DNA of 64,000 nt, taken from the NCBI RefSeq assembly GCF_000719955.1, contig NZ_JOII01000006.1, positions 186,001 through 250,000 on the forward strand, written 5' to 3'. Made by a program: the position numbers and the translations under genes. This DNA comes from Streptomyces albidoflavus (GTDB lineage: Bacteria > Actinomycetota > Actinomycetes > Streptomycetales > Streptomycetaceae). The notes under the pieces were generated by a model. It was not told where the DNA came from and did not search any database. It saw only the letters and a list, made by a program, of their open reading frames with translations. Positions within the stretch are counted from its first letter, which is position 1. Every line of letters begins with the position of its first letter. Shown one piece after another: positions 52,682-61,277 of this stretch.

Positions 52682-53515
52682 GTGCCGCAGCCCGCCCGCC
52701 CCCGCCTCCTGCTCGTCACCGACCTCAGCTACCCGGCGCGCGGCCGCCGGTACGGCGACGAGGACACCTGGCTCGCCGCCCGGCTGCGGGAGGAGTTCGA
52801 CCTCGCGCTCTGCCACCCGCTGGACGCGCGGGCGCTGGCCGGCTCCTTCGACGCGGTCCTGGTCCGCAACAGCGGGCCCGTCCTCCACCACCAGGAGGCG
52901 TGGGACGCCTTCCGCGCCCACGCCCTCGCCACCGGCCTGCGCGTCTACAACCCGCTGAACGGCAAGGGGGACATGGCGGGCAAGGGGTACCTCCTCGACC
53001 TGACCGCCGCCGGCTACCCGGTCATCCCCACCGTCGACCGGGCGGAGGAGCTGCACCGGCTCCCCGAGGCGCCCTCGTACGCGGTCAAGCCGGTCGCCGG
53101 CGCCGACTCGATAGGGCTGGAGTTCCTGCCCCGCGAGGAGGTGGCCGCCCGGCTGGACGGCGGCGTCCTGGCCCAGCCGCGCGTCGACTTCCGGTACGAG
53201 GTGTCGTTCTTCTACGTCGACCGGGAGTTCCGGTACGCGCTGTACGCCCCGGACCCCGGGCGCCGCTGGGAGCTGGCCCCCTACGAGGCGACCCCCGCCG
53301 ACCTGGCCTTCGCCGGGCGCTTCGTCGAGTGGAACGGCCTTACGCAAGGCGTGACGCGGGTCGACGCCTGCCGCACCCGTGCGGGGGAGCTGCTCCTCGT
53401 CGAGCTGGAGGACCTCAATCCGTACCTCTCCCTGGACCTCCTCGGCGAGGAGGAGCGGGAAGGGTTCGTGGCGGCGCTGAAGCGGTCGCTCCGGGCGTTC
53501 ATCGCTCAGGAATAA
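52682..53515 (+). CDS. ATP-grasp-like protein of unknown function
   Basis: The 277-residue protein looks like an ATP-grasp fold: an N-terminal alpha/beta part, S-Y-A-V-K-P-V-A-G-A-D-S-I-G near 130-145 (nucleotide loop), R-Y-E-V-S-F-F-Y-V-D and the closing L-L-V-E-L-E-D-L-N-P-Y near 240, where E and N would hold magnesium. Such enzymes join an acid to an amine. The N-terminal V-R-N-S-G-P-V resembles glutathione-synthetase-like proteins. It is single, and the ligands are unknown. Confidence 0.72.
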   Translation: MPQPARPRLLLVTDLSYPARGRRYGDEDTWLAARLREEFDLALCHPLDARALAGSFDAVLVRNSGPVLHHQEAWDAFRAHALATGLRVYNPLNGKGDMAGKGYLLDLTAAGYPVIPTVDRAEELHRLPEAPSYAVKPVAGADSIGLEFLPREEVAARLDGGVLAQPRVDFRYEVSFFYVDREFRYALYAPDPGRRWELAPYEATPADLAFAGRFVEWNGLTQGVTRVDACRTRAGELLLVELEDLNPYLSLDLLGEEEREGFVAALKRSLRAFIAQE

Positions 53516-53518
53516 CGA

Positions 53519-53540
53519 GTAGCTATAGTTTCTTTAGTAC
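53519..53540 (+). promoter_or_regulatory. Candidate HxlR operator before the FMN reductase gene
   Basis: GTAGCTA (53519-53525) and TTAGTAC (53534-53540) form an imperfect inverted repeat in an unusually AT-rich pocket, 68 bases before the reductase ATG. Its GTAC-type arms resemble HxlR/YodB operators, and an HxlR gene lies in the same operon, so autoregulation is plausible. Confidence 0.4.
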
Positions 53541-53607
53541 GCTGGTGGGCGGTGCTGAGCCGTGCCCGCACCACCAGCCCCCGTTCCTCCGAGGAGAACC
53601 CCCGCGC

Positions 53608-54174
53608 ATGTCGAAGCTCGAGATCATCATCGCCAGCACCCGCCCCGGCCGGATCGGCCCCACCGTCGCCGCCTGGGTGGAGGAGTACGCCCAGCGCCAC
53701 GGCGGGTTCGACGAGATCGAGGTGGTGGACCTCGCCGAGGTCGGGCTGCCCTTCATGGACGAGCCGAACCACCCGCGCCTGGGCCAGTACACCCACGAGC
53801 ACACCCGTCGCTGGAGCGCCAAGGTCTCCGAGGCGGACGCCTTCGTCTTCGTCATGCCGGAGTACAACTTCGGCTTCAACGCCGAGCTGAAGAACGCCCT
53901 CGACTTCCTGCACTCCGAGTGGGCGTACAAGCCGGTCGGCCTGGTCAGCTACGGCGGTGTCTCGGCCGGTACGCGCGCCGCGCAGATGATCAAGCAGGTG
54001 GTGACCACGCTGAAGATGACCCCGCTGAGCGAGGCCGTCTCCATCCCGTTCGCCATGCAGCTCGTCAAGGACGGCACGCTGGAGGGCAACGACGCCATGG
54101 ACGCCGGCGCCAAGGCCATGTTCGACGAGCTGGTCCGGGTCACCGAGGCCCTGCGGCCGCTGCGGCAGAGCTGA
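53608..54174 (+). CDS. NADPH-dependent FMN reductase
   Basis: The 188-residue flavodoxin-fold protein has S-T-R-P-G-R-I-G at residues 10-17 (FMN phosphate loop) and M-P-E-Y-N-F-G near 86 (isoalloxazine contact), typical of the azoreductase/quinone reductase family. It reduces quinones or diazo compounds using NADPH. GAGGAG precedes the ATG. The HxlR gene starts three bases after its stop. Quinone or electrophile detoxification is the likely task, as in YodB/HypR-type systems. Confidence 0.9.
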   Translation: MSKLEIIIASTRPGRIGPTVAAWVEEYAQRHGGFDEIEVVDLAEVGLPFMDEPNHPRLGQYTHEHTRRWSAKVSEADAFVFVMPEYNFGFNAELKNALDFLHSEWAYKPVGLVSYGGVSAGTRAAQMIKQVVTTLKMTPLSEAVSIPFAMQLVKDGTLEGNDAMDAGAKAMFDELVRVTEALRPLRQS

Positions 54175-54177
54175 GCC

Positions 54178-54519
54178 ATGGACGACGTCCGGCCCGTCTG
54201 CGCACGGTTCCACCACGCCATCGAGCTGATCGGCGCCCGGTGGACGGGGGCCGTCCTGCGCGGCCTGTTCGCCGGACACCGGCAGTTCTCGCAGCTCCGC
54301 GCCTCGGTCCCCGGCATCAGCGACGCCATGCTCACGCAGCGGCTGCGCACGCTGGAGACCGAGGGGCTGGTCACCCGCGCGGTGACCGCCTCCTCACCGG
54401 TACGCGTCGAGTACACGCTGACCGAGAAGGGCCGCGCCCTCGAACCGGTCCTGGAGGCGGTCATCGCCTGGTCCCACCGCTGGGTCCCGATACCCGGCGA
54501 GGCCGCTGCGGAGGAGTGA
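54178..54519 (+). CDS. HxlR family winged-helix regulator
   Basis: The 113-residue protein is an HxlR DNA-binding protein: C-A-R-F near the N-terminus, then I-G-A-R-W-T-G-A-V-L-R-G-L and L-T-Q-R-L-R-T-L-E-T-E-G-L, and Y-T-L-T-E-K-G-R-A-L. A single Cys (residue 8) is in the place used by YodB- and HypR-type redox sensors. It probably represses its own operon and senses electrophiles or quinones. It is translationally close to the reductase (three-base gap). Confidence 0.92.
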   Translation: MDDVRPVCARFHHAIELIGARWTGAVLRGLFAGHRQFSQLRASVPGISDAMLTQRLRTLETEGLVTRAVTASSPVRVEYTLTEKGRALEPVLEAVIAWSHRWVPIPGEAAAEE

Positions 54520-54526
54520 ACGGACC

Positions 54527-54540
54527 GGGACCTTCGTCCC
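54527..54540 (+). promoter_or_regulatory. DevR/DosR-like box
   Basis: GGGACCTTCGTCCC has the two GGGAC/GTCCC half-sites and four-base spacer of the DosR box of mycobacteria and of its Streptomyces counterpart (OsdR/DevR-type). It lies about 50 bases before the Acg-type nitroreductase gene, a family usually in that regulon. The regulator gene itself is not in the window. Confidence 0.6.
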
Positions 54541-54590
54541 TGGAAGCCCGGCCGGGGCTGTCCTACCGTGGAGAGCGGGAGGCGATGACG

Positions 54591-55586
54591 ATGACCCCGA
54601 GCCCGCACGCCACCGAAGCCACCGACGCCGCCGCGGTCACCGACGAGCGGCTGGAGGAACTGGTGCGCGACGCCTGTGCCGCACCCTCCATGCACAACAC
54701 CCAGCCCTGGGCGTACGTCTTCCACCGGCGCTCCGGCGTCCTGGAGCTGCTGGCCGACGCCGCGCGGACGCTCCCCAAGGAGGACCCGCGCCGACGCGCC
54801 CTGCACATCGGCTGCGGCGCCGCCCTCTTCAACCTCCGGGTCTCGGCCGCCCGCGCCGGGCTGCACGCCTGGGTCTCGCCGCTGCCGCCCGCCACCGGCG
54901 GTGACGTGCTCGCCGCCGTACGGCTGCGGGCCGGCGAGGTCGAGCGCGAGGCCGCGACCCTCCACCCGGCCGTCGCCGAACGCCGCACCAACCGGGAGCC
55001 GTACGAGGAGACCCGCATCCCCGGGGTGATCCGCGAGCAGCTCGGGCGGGCCGCCGCCGTCGAGCGGGCCCGGCTGGTCTTCCCCGAGGGCTGGCACTAC
55101 CGCATGGTGCTCGACCTCCTCGCCGACGCCGAGGCCGGTGAGACCACCGCCCACCGCGCCGAGGAGCAGGCGTGGCTGCGCGCCGAGGAGACGGCGGCCG
55201 ACGGCATCCCCCGCACCGCGCTCGGCCCCCGGATGCGCGAGGGTGAAGCCCCGGTGCGGGAGTTCGGGGAGCACCCCGACGGGCCGTGGGCCGACTTCGA
55301 GCGGGAACCGCAGCTCGCCCTCATCCTCACGCGGCGCGACGAGCCCGCCGACTGGCTCGCCGCCGGGCAGGCGCTCCAGCGGGTCCTGCTCACCGCGACC
55401 CGCGCCGGCCTCAGCGCCGCCCCGGTCACCCGGGCCCTGGAGCACCCCTCGCTGCGCTGGCTGCTGCGCGACCCCTCCGAGGGCCCCGGCCACGTCCAGA
55501 TGGTGCTGCGGATGGGATACGGCCCCTCGGTGCCGCTGAGCACCGGCCGCCGCACCCCCGACGAGGTGCTCACCTTCCGCGACTGA
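54591..55586 (+). CDS. Nitroreductase-like flavoprotein, Acg family
   Basis: The 331-residue protein has a nitroreductase fold in a duplicated, Acg-like arrangement: A-P-S-M-H-N-T-Q-P-W near 37, R-R-A-L-H-I-G-C-G-A-A-L-F-N-L near 72 and E-R-R-T-N-R-E-P-Y near 130. Mycobacterial Acg sequesters FMN and is induced by hypoxia. The second of two ATGs (54591) is taken because GGAGG is eight bases away; the first is too close. A DevR/DosR-like box precedes it, consistent with control by low oxygen or nitric oxide. Confidence 0.88.
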   Translation: MTPSPHATEATDAAAVTDERLEELVRDACAAPSMHNTQPWAYVFHRRSGVLELLADAARTLPKEDPRRRALHIGCGAALFNLRVSAARAGLHAWVSPLPPATGGDVLAAVRLRAGEVEREAATLHPAVAERRTNREPYEETRIPGVIREQLGRAAAVERARLVFPEGWHYRMVLDLLADAEAGETTAHRAEEQAWLRAEETAADGIPRTALGPRMREGEAPVREFGEHPDGPWADFEREPQLALILTRRDEPADWLAAGQALQRVLLTATRAGLSAAPVTRALEHPSLRWLLRDPSEGPGHVQMVLRMGYGPSVPLSTGRRTPDEVLTFRD

Positions 55587-55650
55587 ATCCGGCTCGTACG
55601 CCCGTTCGTGCACGATGGAGGGAGCAGCAGCCGACCGCCGGGGGGCGACG

Positions 55651-55896
55651 ATGACCGTGATGACCAAGCTGTACTACCGCTTCGTGTACTGGAGACGCCG
55701 CCTCGGCCGCTCCGTGCGCCCGGCCCCCGGGCCGCGCCGCCCCGCCCCCGGGCGCGGGCAGCGCCTGCTCGCGGTGAAGCGGAGCGCGTACCGCTTCCGG
55801 CCGCTCTACGTCTTCGCGGTCATCGTGGCGATCGTGCTGGCCGTCTCCTACCTGATGGCAGCGGGGGGCGCCGGGCGCGGCCCGCTGCCCTGGTAG
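55651..55896 (+). CDS. Small single-pass membrane protein
   Basis: The 81-residue product has a basic N-terminal part (K-L-Y-Y-R-F-V-Y-W-R-R-R), a Pro/Arg-rich middle and one membrane helix at about 50-72 with a short Gly-rich end. The ATG at 55651 has GGGGGGCG upstream, and a longer frame begins at 55615 without a ribosome site. I do not recognise a family. It ends four bases before the convergent propionyl-CoA synthetase gene. Confidence 0.55.
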   Translation: MTVMTKLYYRFVYWRRRLGRSVRPAPGPRRPAPGRGQRLLAVKRSAYRFRPLYVFAVIVAIVLAVSYLMAAGGAGRGPLPW

Positions 55897-55900
55897 CCGC

Positions 55901-57781
55901 TCAGCCCTCGCGCAGGACGCCGCGGAGCGCGTCCAGGACCGCGGGGTCCTCGATGGTGGAGGGGACCGGCTCGTCGCGGCCGTCGGCCAGCGAGCGCATC
56001 GTCTTGCGGAGGATCTTGCCCGAGCGGGTCTTGGGCAGGGCCGGGACGATGTCGACCCGGCGGAAGGCGGCCACCGCGCCGACCTCCTCGCGCACCCGCG
56101 CCACCAGCTCGGCCGCCAGCCGCTCCGGGTCCTCGCCCGCGCCGGCCTTCGGCACCACCAGGCCGCGCGGCAGCTGGCCCTTGAGCGGGTCGGCGGCGCC
56201 GATCACCGCGCACTCGGCCACCTCCGGGTGCCCGGCGAGGACCGCCTCGACGGCGCCGGTCGACAGCCGGTGCCCGGCCACGTTGATCACGTCGTCGGTC
56301 CGGCCCATCACGAAGAGGTAGCCGTCCTCGTCCAGGTAGCCGCCGTCCCCGGTCAGGTAGTACCCGGGGAAGGCGGAGAGGTACGAGGCCACGTACCGGT
56401 CGTCGTCGCCCCACACCGTGGGCAGCGTCCCCGGCGGCAGCGGCAGCCGGATCGCGAGGGCGCCCTCCTCGCCCGCCGCGCACTCCTCGCCGTCGGCCCG
56501 CAGCACCCGCACGTCGTAGCCGGGGACGGGCACCGTCGGCGAGCCCGGCTTCAGCGGCAGCGGCTCCAGCCCCATCGGGTCGGCCGCGATCGCCCACCCC
56601 GTCTCGGTCTGCCACCAGTGGTCGATCACCGGGACGCCGAGCTTGGCGCCGGCCCAGTGGTAGGTGTCCGGGTCGAGCCGCTCCCCGGCGAGGAAGAGGT
56701 GGCGCAGCGAGGAGGTGTCGTACGCGTCGAGCAGCGCGGCCTCAGGGTCGGCCTTGCGGATCGCGCGGAAGGCGGTGGGCGCCGTGAACAGGGTCGAGAC
56801 CCGGTGGTCGGCGACCACCCGCCAGAACGCGCCCGCGTCCGGGGTGCCGACCGGCTTGCCCTCGTAGAGGACGGTGGTGGCGCCGAGGAGCAGCGGGCCG
56901 TAGACGATGTAGGAGTGGCCGACCACCCAGCCGACGTCCGAGGCGGTCCAGAAGACGTCGCCGGGGGAGGCGTCGTAGATGTTCCGCATCGACCAGAGCA
57001 GGGCGACCGCGTGGCCGCCGTTGTCGCGGACGATGCCCTTGGGGCGGCCGGTGGTGCCCGAGGTGTACAGCACGTAGAGCGGGTCGGTGGCGGCGACCGG
57101 GACCGGGTCGGCGGGGAGCGCCTCGGCCATCAGCTCCGCCCAGTCCAGGTCCCGCCCGGCCACCAGCTCGGCGGTGAGCCGCTCGCGCTGGAGCACCACG
57201 CACCGCTCGGGGGCGTGCGCGGCCAGTTCCAGGGCGCGGTCGAGGATCGGGTGGTAGGCGATGGTTCGGGTGGGCTCGATGCCGCAGGAGGCGGCGACGA
57301 CCACCTTCGGCCGTACGTCGTCGATCCGCACCGCCAGTTCGGAGGCGGCGAATCCGCCGAACACCACCGAGTGGACGGCGCCGAGCCGCGCACAGGCCAG
57401 CATCGCCACCACCGCCTCGGGCACCATCGGCATGTAGATGACCACCCGGTCGCCCTTCTCCACCCCCAGCCCGCGCAGCACCCCGGCGAACCGGGCGGTC
57501 TCGTCGAGGAGTTCGGCGTAGGTCAGGGTCCGCCGGGAGCCGGTCACCGGCGAGTCGTGGATGAGCGCCGGCTGCTCGCCCCGGCCGAGCGCCACGTGCC
57601 GGTCCAGGGCGTTGGCGCAGGTGTTCAGCTCGCCGCCGGGGAACCAGCGGTACAGCGGCGCCGCCTCCGCGTCCAGCACCCGCTCCGGCTCCCGGCTCCA
57701 GCTCACCTCCCGGGCTGCCTCGCCCCAGAAGCGCTCGGGGTCGGTGAGGCTCAGCTCATACGCCTCGCGGTACGTGCTCAT
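55901..57781 (-). CDS. prpE: Propionyl-CoA synthetase
   Basis: The 626-residue enzyme belongs to the acyl-CoA synthetase superfamily, in the PrpE/ACSS3 branch. The AMP-binding motif is Y-T-S-G-T-T-G-R-P-K-G near 235. The adenylation motif is W-W-Q-T-E-T-G-W, and the C-terminal hinge/lysine motif is T-R-S-G-K-I-L-R-K-T near 585. It activates propionate (or acetate) to the CoA thioester in two steps. The lysine in the last motif is the usual acetylation switch. It is a single gene. Confidence 0.93.
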   Translation of the reverse strand: MSTYREAYELSLTDPERFWGEAAREVSWSREPERVLDAEAAPLYRWFPGGELNTCANALDRHVALGRGEQPALIHDSPVTGSRRTLTYAELLDETARFAGVLRGLGVEKGDRVVIYMPMVPEAVVAMLACARLGAVHSVVFGGFAASELAVRIDDVRPKVVVAASCGIEPTRTIAYHPILDRALELAAHAPERCVVLQRERLTAELVAGRDLDWAELMAEALPADPVPVAATDPLYVLYTSGTTGRPKGIVRDNGGHAVALLWSMRNIYDASPGDVFWTASDVGWVVGHSYIVYGPLLLGATTVLYEGKPVGTPDAGAFWRVVADHRVSTLFTAPTAFRAIRKADPEAALLDAYDTSSLRHLFLAGERLDPDTYHWAGAKLGVPVIDHWWQTETGWAIAADPMGLEPLPLKPGSPTVPVPGYDVRVLRADGEECAAGEEGALAIRLPLPPGTLPTVWGDDDRYVASYLSAFPGYYLTGDGGYLDEDGYLFVMGRTDDVINVAGHRLSTGAVEAVLAGHPEVAECAVIGAADPLKGQLPRGLVVPKAGAGEDPERLAAELVARVREEVGAVAAFRRVDIVPALPKTRSGKILRKTMRSLADGRDEPVPSTIEDPAVLDALRGVLREG

Positions 57782-57845
57782 CGGGCACCGTGGCCTTTCG
57801 GGGAGCCCGGGCGGCGGGCGCCGGGCCAGTGGTCGGATGGGGCGC

Positions 57846-57851
57846 GATGGT
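57846..57851 (-). promoter_or_regulatory. Candidate -10 element of prpE
   Basis: TACCAT on the minus strand lies 65-70 bases before the prpE ATG. The -35 side is not clear. Confidence 0.35.
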
Positions 57852-58007
57852 AGGGGGCGACGCCGGTCGGGGGAAGACCCTGAACGGCCCTGATCTGCGC
57901 CGATGCCCCTGTTCGGGGGCGCCGGCGGCCCTCTCGGTCCTCCGCGGTGATCGGCGGTTACCCCGGAGACGGCCGCGTATGCGGCGCGTGCTGCCGGGCG
58001 AGGGCCC

Positions 58008-58802
58008 TCACTCCTGCGGCACCAGCGTCAGATAGGCGATGCCGAGGACGTTCCGGTAGCCGTTCAGCCAGGCGGCGCGCTGCCGGTCGGTCCGTTCGCG
58101 GACCGCGGCGGCCTCCGGGTGGCCGGGGTGGGCGGCGAGCCACACCTCCACGTCCTCGCGGTACCCCGACTCGAACTCCTCCCACTCGGCGGGCGTCGCC
58201 GTCTCGATCCGGGCCGGGCGGAATCCGGCCGCGACCGCCTCGTCCACCAGCTCCGCGAGGCTCGGATGGTCGCCCGCGGCGGCGTCCGGCCACATTCCGG
58301 CCAGCTCGCCGGGGGAGGGCGGCCGCTCCCAGAAGCCCTCGCCCAGCAGCACCCGCCCGCCGGGCCGCACCAGCCGCCGCAACTCCCCGAGCGCCTCGGG
58401 GACCAGGCGGGGCGGCGCGGCACCGGTCAGCGCCTGCGAGGCGCCGAGGCAGAGCACCAGGTCGGCCGGGCCGCGCCGGGTCCCGGTGGCCGACTCGGCG
58501 AGGAACTCCACCCGGCCGGCGAGCCCCCGCCCCGCCGCCAGCGCCCGCCCACGCGCCAGATCCTCCTCGTCCACGTCCAGCCCGGTCCCGGTCGCCCCCG
58601 GCACCGCCGCGAGCACCCGGAGCATCAACTCGCCCCAGCCGCAGCCGATGTCCAGCACCGTGGCGGGCCGGTGCGCGGCGAGGCGGGCGGTCAGCTCCGC
58701 CGCCCGCCCCTCGCCCAGCGGGCCGTGGAAGGTGAGGGCGCGGGGACGGGGCGGGCCGGGGACGGCGTCGGGGGAGCCGGGGGAGCCGGGGGAGGAGGTC
58801 AT
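58008..58802 (-). CDS. SAM-dependent methyltransferase
   Basis: The 264-residue protein has a Gly/Pro-rich N-terminal tail and the class I methyltransferase core with V-L-D-I-G-C-G-W-G-E-L near 49 (motif I), G-L-D-V-D-E-E-D near 73, L-V-L-C-L-G-A-S and R-P-G-G-R-V-L-L-G-E. The C-terminal half with Y-L-T-L-V is typical of small-molecule methylases. The substrate is unknown. It is a single gene on the minus strand between prpE and PhzF, with no obvious partner. Confidence 0.88.
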   Translation of the reverse strand: MTSSPGSPGSPDAVPGPPRPRALTFHGPLGEGRAAELTARLAAHRPATVLDIGCGWGELMLRVLAAVPGATGTGLDVDEEDLARGRALAAGRGLAGRVEFLAESATGTRRGPADLVLCLGASQALTGAAPPRLVPEALGELRRLVRPGGRVLLGEGFWERPPSPGELAGMWPDAAAGDHPSLAELVDEAVAAGFRPARIETATPAEWEEFESGYREDVEVWLAAHPGHPEAAAVRERTDRQRAAWLNGYRNVLGIAYLTLVPQE

Positions 58803-58863
58803 GGGCGCACCGTAGTCACGGGAGGTGGGCGCCGCGCCTCATTTACCGGCCCGGCCCGGCCCG

Positions 58864-59778
58864 TCAGGCGGCCGGCTCCGGCAGCGGGACGCCCGTGCCG
58901 CTGACCCGGACGCGGGGGTCGCCGGGGACCAGGGTGACGGTCAGGACGCCGGGGCGGCCCATGTCCTCGCCCTGGTGGAGGGTGAGTTCGGCGTCCTCGG
59001 GGACGAGCCCCGCCTCGCGGGCGTAGGCGCCGAAGGCGAGGGCGGCGGCGCCGGTGGCCGGGTCCTCGACCACGCCGCCGACCGGGAACGGGTCGCGGAC
59101 GTGGAAGACCAGGGGGTCGGTGGTGTCGCGCCACACCAGCTGGACCGTGGTGAGGTCGGTGCGGAGCATCAGCGTGCGCAGCCGCTCGAAGTCGTAGTCG
59201 AGCCGGGACAGGCGCTCGCGGGTGGCGGCGGCCAGCACGAGGTGGCGGGCGCCCGCGTAGGCGACGCGCGGGGCGAGGGCCGGGTCCAGGTCGGCGCGGT
59301 CCCAGCCGAGGGCGGCCAGCGCCTCGGCGAGGTCGGCCTCGGCGTACTCCTCGGTGTGCGGGGGGACGCCGGTGAGGGTGGCGCGCAGGACGCCGTCCCG
59401 CTCGTCGACGGTGACCGGGACCGGGCCCGCCTGGGTGTGGAAGAGGTACGCACCGGTGCCGTGCCGCTCGCCGAGGGCCACGGCGGTGGCCACTGTGGCG
59501 TGGCCGCAGAAGGGCACCTCGGCCTGCGGGCTGAAGTACCGGGCGCGGTAGGCGCGGACGCCCTCGGGGGCCTCGCCGCCGGCCGGCGGCGGGGTGAGGA
59601 AGGCGGTCTCGCTGTAGCCGAGGCGGGCGGCGACGGCCAGCATGGTGGCCTCGTCGAGCCCGGCGGCCTCCAGGACGACCCCGGCGGGGTTGCCCCCGGC
59701 CGGGTCGCGGGTGAAGGCGGCGTACCGCAGGACGGCGGGCTCGGCGGTGGGCGGGGCGGGCGTGTCGGCGAGGCTCAT
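58864..59778 (-). CDS. PhzF family isomerase
   Basis: The 304-residue protein is a member of the PhzF/diaminopimelate-epimerase-like superfamily. The catalytic Glu is in G-Y-S-E-T-A-F near 54, and F-C-G-H-A-T and E-D-P-A-T-G-A-A-A complete the active site. In phenazine biosynthesis PhzF isomerises trans-2,3-dihydro-3-hydroxyanthranilate. Outside such clusters, as here, the substrate is unknown. The neighbouring genes carry no phenazine genes. Confidence 0.9.
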   Translation of the reverse strand: MSLADTPAPPTAEPAVLRYAAFTRDPAGGNPAGVVLEAAGLDEATMLAVAARLGYSETAFLTPPPAGGEAPEGVRAYRARYFSPQAEVPFCGHATVATAVALGERHGTGAYLFHTQAGPVPVTVDERDGVLRATLTGVPPHTEEYAEADLAEALAALGWDRADLDPALAPRVAYAGARHLVLAAATRERLSRLDYDFERLRTLMLRTDLTTVQLVWRDTTDPLVFHVRDPFPVGGVVEDPATGAAALAFGAYAREAGLVPEDAELTLHQGEDMGRPGVLTVTLVPGDPRVRVSGTGVPLPEPAA

Positions 59779-59865
59779 GGCCGTGCCAACCGGGCTCCGG
59801 GAGGAGCTATTCCCGGGGCCGGGCGGGCCTCCGGAGAGACCCGCGCCGGGTTCCGCGCGGCCGGC

Positions 59866-60330
59866 TCAGTGGCAGTTCTTGGTGCCCTTGTCCTTCTTCG
59901 TCCACGCGCAGGAGTCGAGGAGGGAGCCGCTGGGCTTGATCAGGCGCGCCTTGTCGCTGTCGTTGTTCCACACGTACTGCTTGCGGTTCCAGTACACGGT
60001 GCCCGAGACGTTCTTGCCGGTGCCGGTGCGGACCTTGACGGTCTTGCCCGCGCCGATCTTGTAGCTGCCGAAGGTGTAGGTGTAGCCGGTGTTGTCCTTC
60101 AGCTTGTAGCCCTTGAGCTGGATCGCCGAGCGGGTGTTGTTGTGGATGTTGACCCACTCGGCGTTGAGCGAGGCGTTGGAGCGGGTGTCCTTGCCCGGGC
60201 TGTCGTACTGGATCTTGGCGAGGTGCAACCCGCCCTGGTGGGCGGCGGCGGCCGGGCCCGCCGCGAGGAGGGGCGCGGTGAGGGCGGTCGCGGTGACCAG
60301 GGCCCAGGCGGCGGTGGGACGTATGCGCAT
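59866..60330 (-). CDS. Secreted lamin-tail-domain protein
   Basis: The 154-residue product has a signal peptide cleaved near A-A-A/H (residue 30) followed by a single LTD beta sandwich: I-Q-Y-D-S-P-G-K-D, A-E-W-V-N-I-H-N-N-T near 62 and N-D-S-D-K-A-R-L. One cysteine pair is near the C-terminus. Lamin-tail domains bind DNA or proteins at cell surfaces; the function in bacteria is not defined. The gene stands alone. Confidence 0.82.
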   Translation of the reverse strand: MRIRPTAAWALVTATALTAPLLAAGPAAAAHQGGLHLAKIQYDSPGKDTRSNASLNAEWVNIHNNTRSAIQLKGYKLKDNTGYTYTFGSYKIGAGKTVKVRTGTGKNVSGTVYWNRKQYVWNNDSDKARLIKPSGSLLDSCAWTKKDKGTKNCH

Positions 60331-60464
60331 GATGTGCTCCGTGCGTGAAGTTCCTGTGAAGGAGGCTGAGCATAGAGCCTGTTGGGGCGTGCTTGTCCCC
60401 GGTATGGTGCGTTCCGCTTGTGTGGGCGGCCGGGGACCCGGGCGGTACCGGGCCCCCGCCCGGA

Positions 60465-61244
60465 TCAGCCCCGTCCGATGTACGGCATCCCGCTCGCCAT
60501 GACCGTGGCGAACTGCACGTTGGCGTCGAGCGGCAGCTCCGCCATGTGGCGTACGGTCCGCGCCACGTCGGCCACGTCCATCACCGGTTCGCTGCGCACC
60601 GACCCGTCCGCCTGGAGGATCCCGGCCCGCATCCGGTCGGTCATGTCGGTGGCGGCGTTGCCGATGTCGATCTGCCCGCAGGCGATCCGGTACGGACGCC
60701 CGTCCAGCGAGAGGGACTTGGTCAGCCCGGTCATCGCGTGCTTGGTCGCGGTGTACGCGATCGAGTGCGGGCGCGGGGTGTGCGCGGAGACGGAGCCGTT
60801 GTTGATGATCCGCCCGCCCTGCGGCCGCTGCTCCTTGAAGTGCCGGAAGGCGGTCTGGGCGCAGAGGAAGGCGCCGTTGAGGTTGACCTCGACCACCTCG
60901 CGCCACGTCTCGTACGCCAGCTCCTCCACCGGGACGCCCCCGCCGCCGAAGATCCCGGCGTTGTTGAAGAGCAGCCCGAGCGCGCCGAACCGCTCGGCGG
61001 CGGAGGCGAAGAGGGCGCGTACCTCCTCGGGGCGGGTGACGTCGGTGGGCACCACCAGGGCGCGCCCGGCGGCCTCGCCCGCCAGCGCCACGGTCTCCTC
61101 CAGCCGTCCCCCGTGCCGTCCGGCCAGCGCCACCGACCAGCCGTGGGCGAGGAGTTCGAGGGCGACGGCCCGGCCGATGCCGGAACCGCCCCCCGTCACG
61201 ACGGCGGTCCGGCCCGGCTCTGCGTTCTGCTGTGCGTCAGTCAT
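60465..61244 (-). CDS. Short-chain dehydrogenase/reductase
   Basis: The 259-residue protein has the SDR cofactor motif T-G-G-G-S-G-I-G near 17-24, the N-N-A-G motif near 94, the catalytic Ser-Tyr-Lys triad (S in N-G-S-V, Y and K in Y-T-A-T-K) and the I-D-I-G-N-A segment. It oxidises or reduces a small alcohol or ketone with NAD(P)(H); the substrate is unknown. It is 33 bases downstream of the large membrane protein gene on the same strand. Confidence 0.92.
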   Translation of the reverse strand: MTDAQQNAEPGRTAVVTGGGSGIGRAVALELLAHGWSVALAGRHGGRLEETVALAGEAAGRALVVPTDVTRPEEVRALFASAAERFGALGLLFNNAGIFGGGGVPVEELAYETWREVVEVNLNGAFLCAQTAFRHFKEQRPQGGRIINNGSVSAHTPRPHSIAYTATKHAMTGLTKSLSLDGRPYRIACGQIDIGNAATDMTDRMRAGILQADGSVRSEPVMDVADVARTVRHMAELPLDANVQFATVMASGMPYIGRG

Positions 61245-61277
61245 GGGCCGCAGCGTAGGACGCCGCGGCCCCTGCGC

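Noticed and set aside
58864..59778. Phenazine biosynthesis cluster because of the PhzF gene
   Set aside because: None of the neighbouring genes encode other phenazine enzymes; PhzF-like proteins are widespread outside such clusters.
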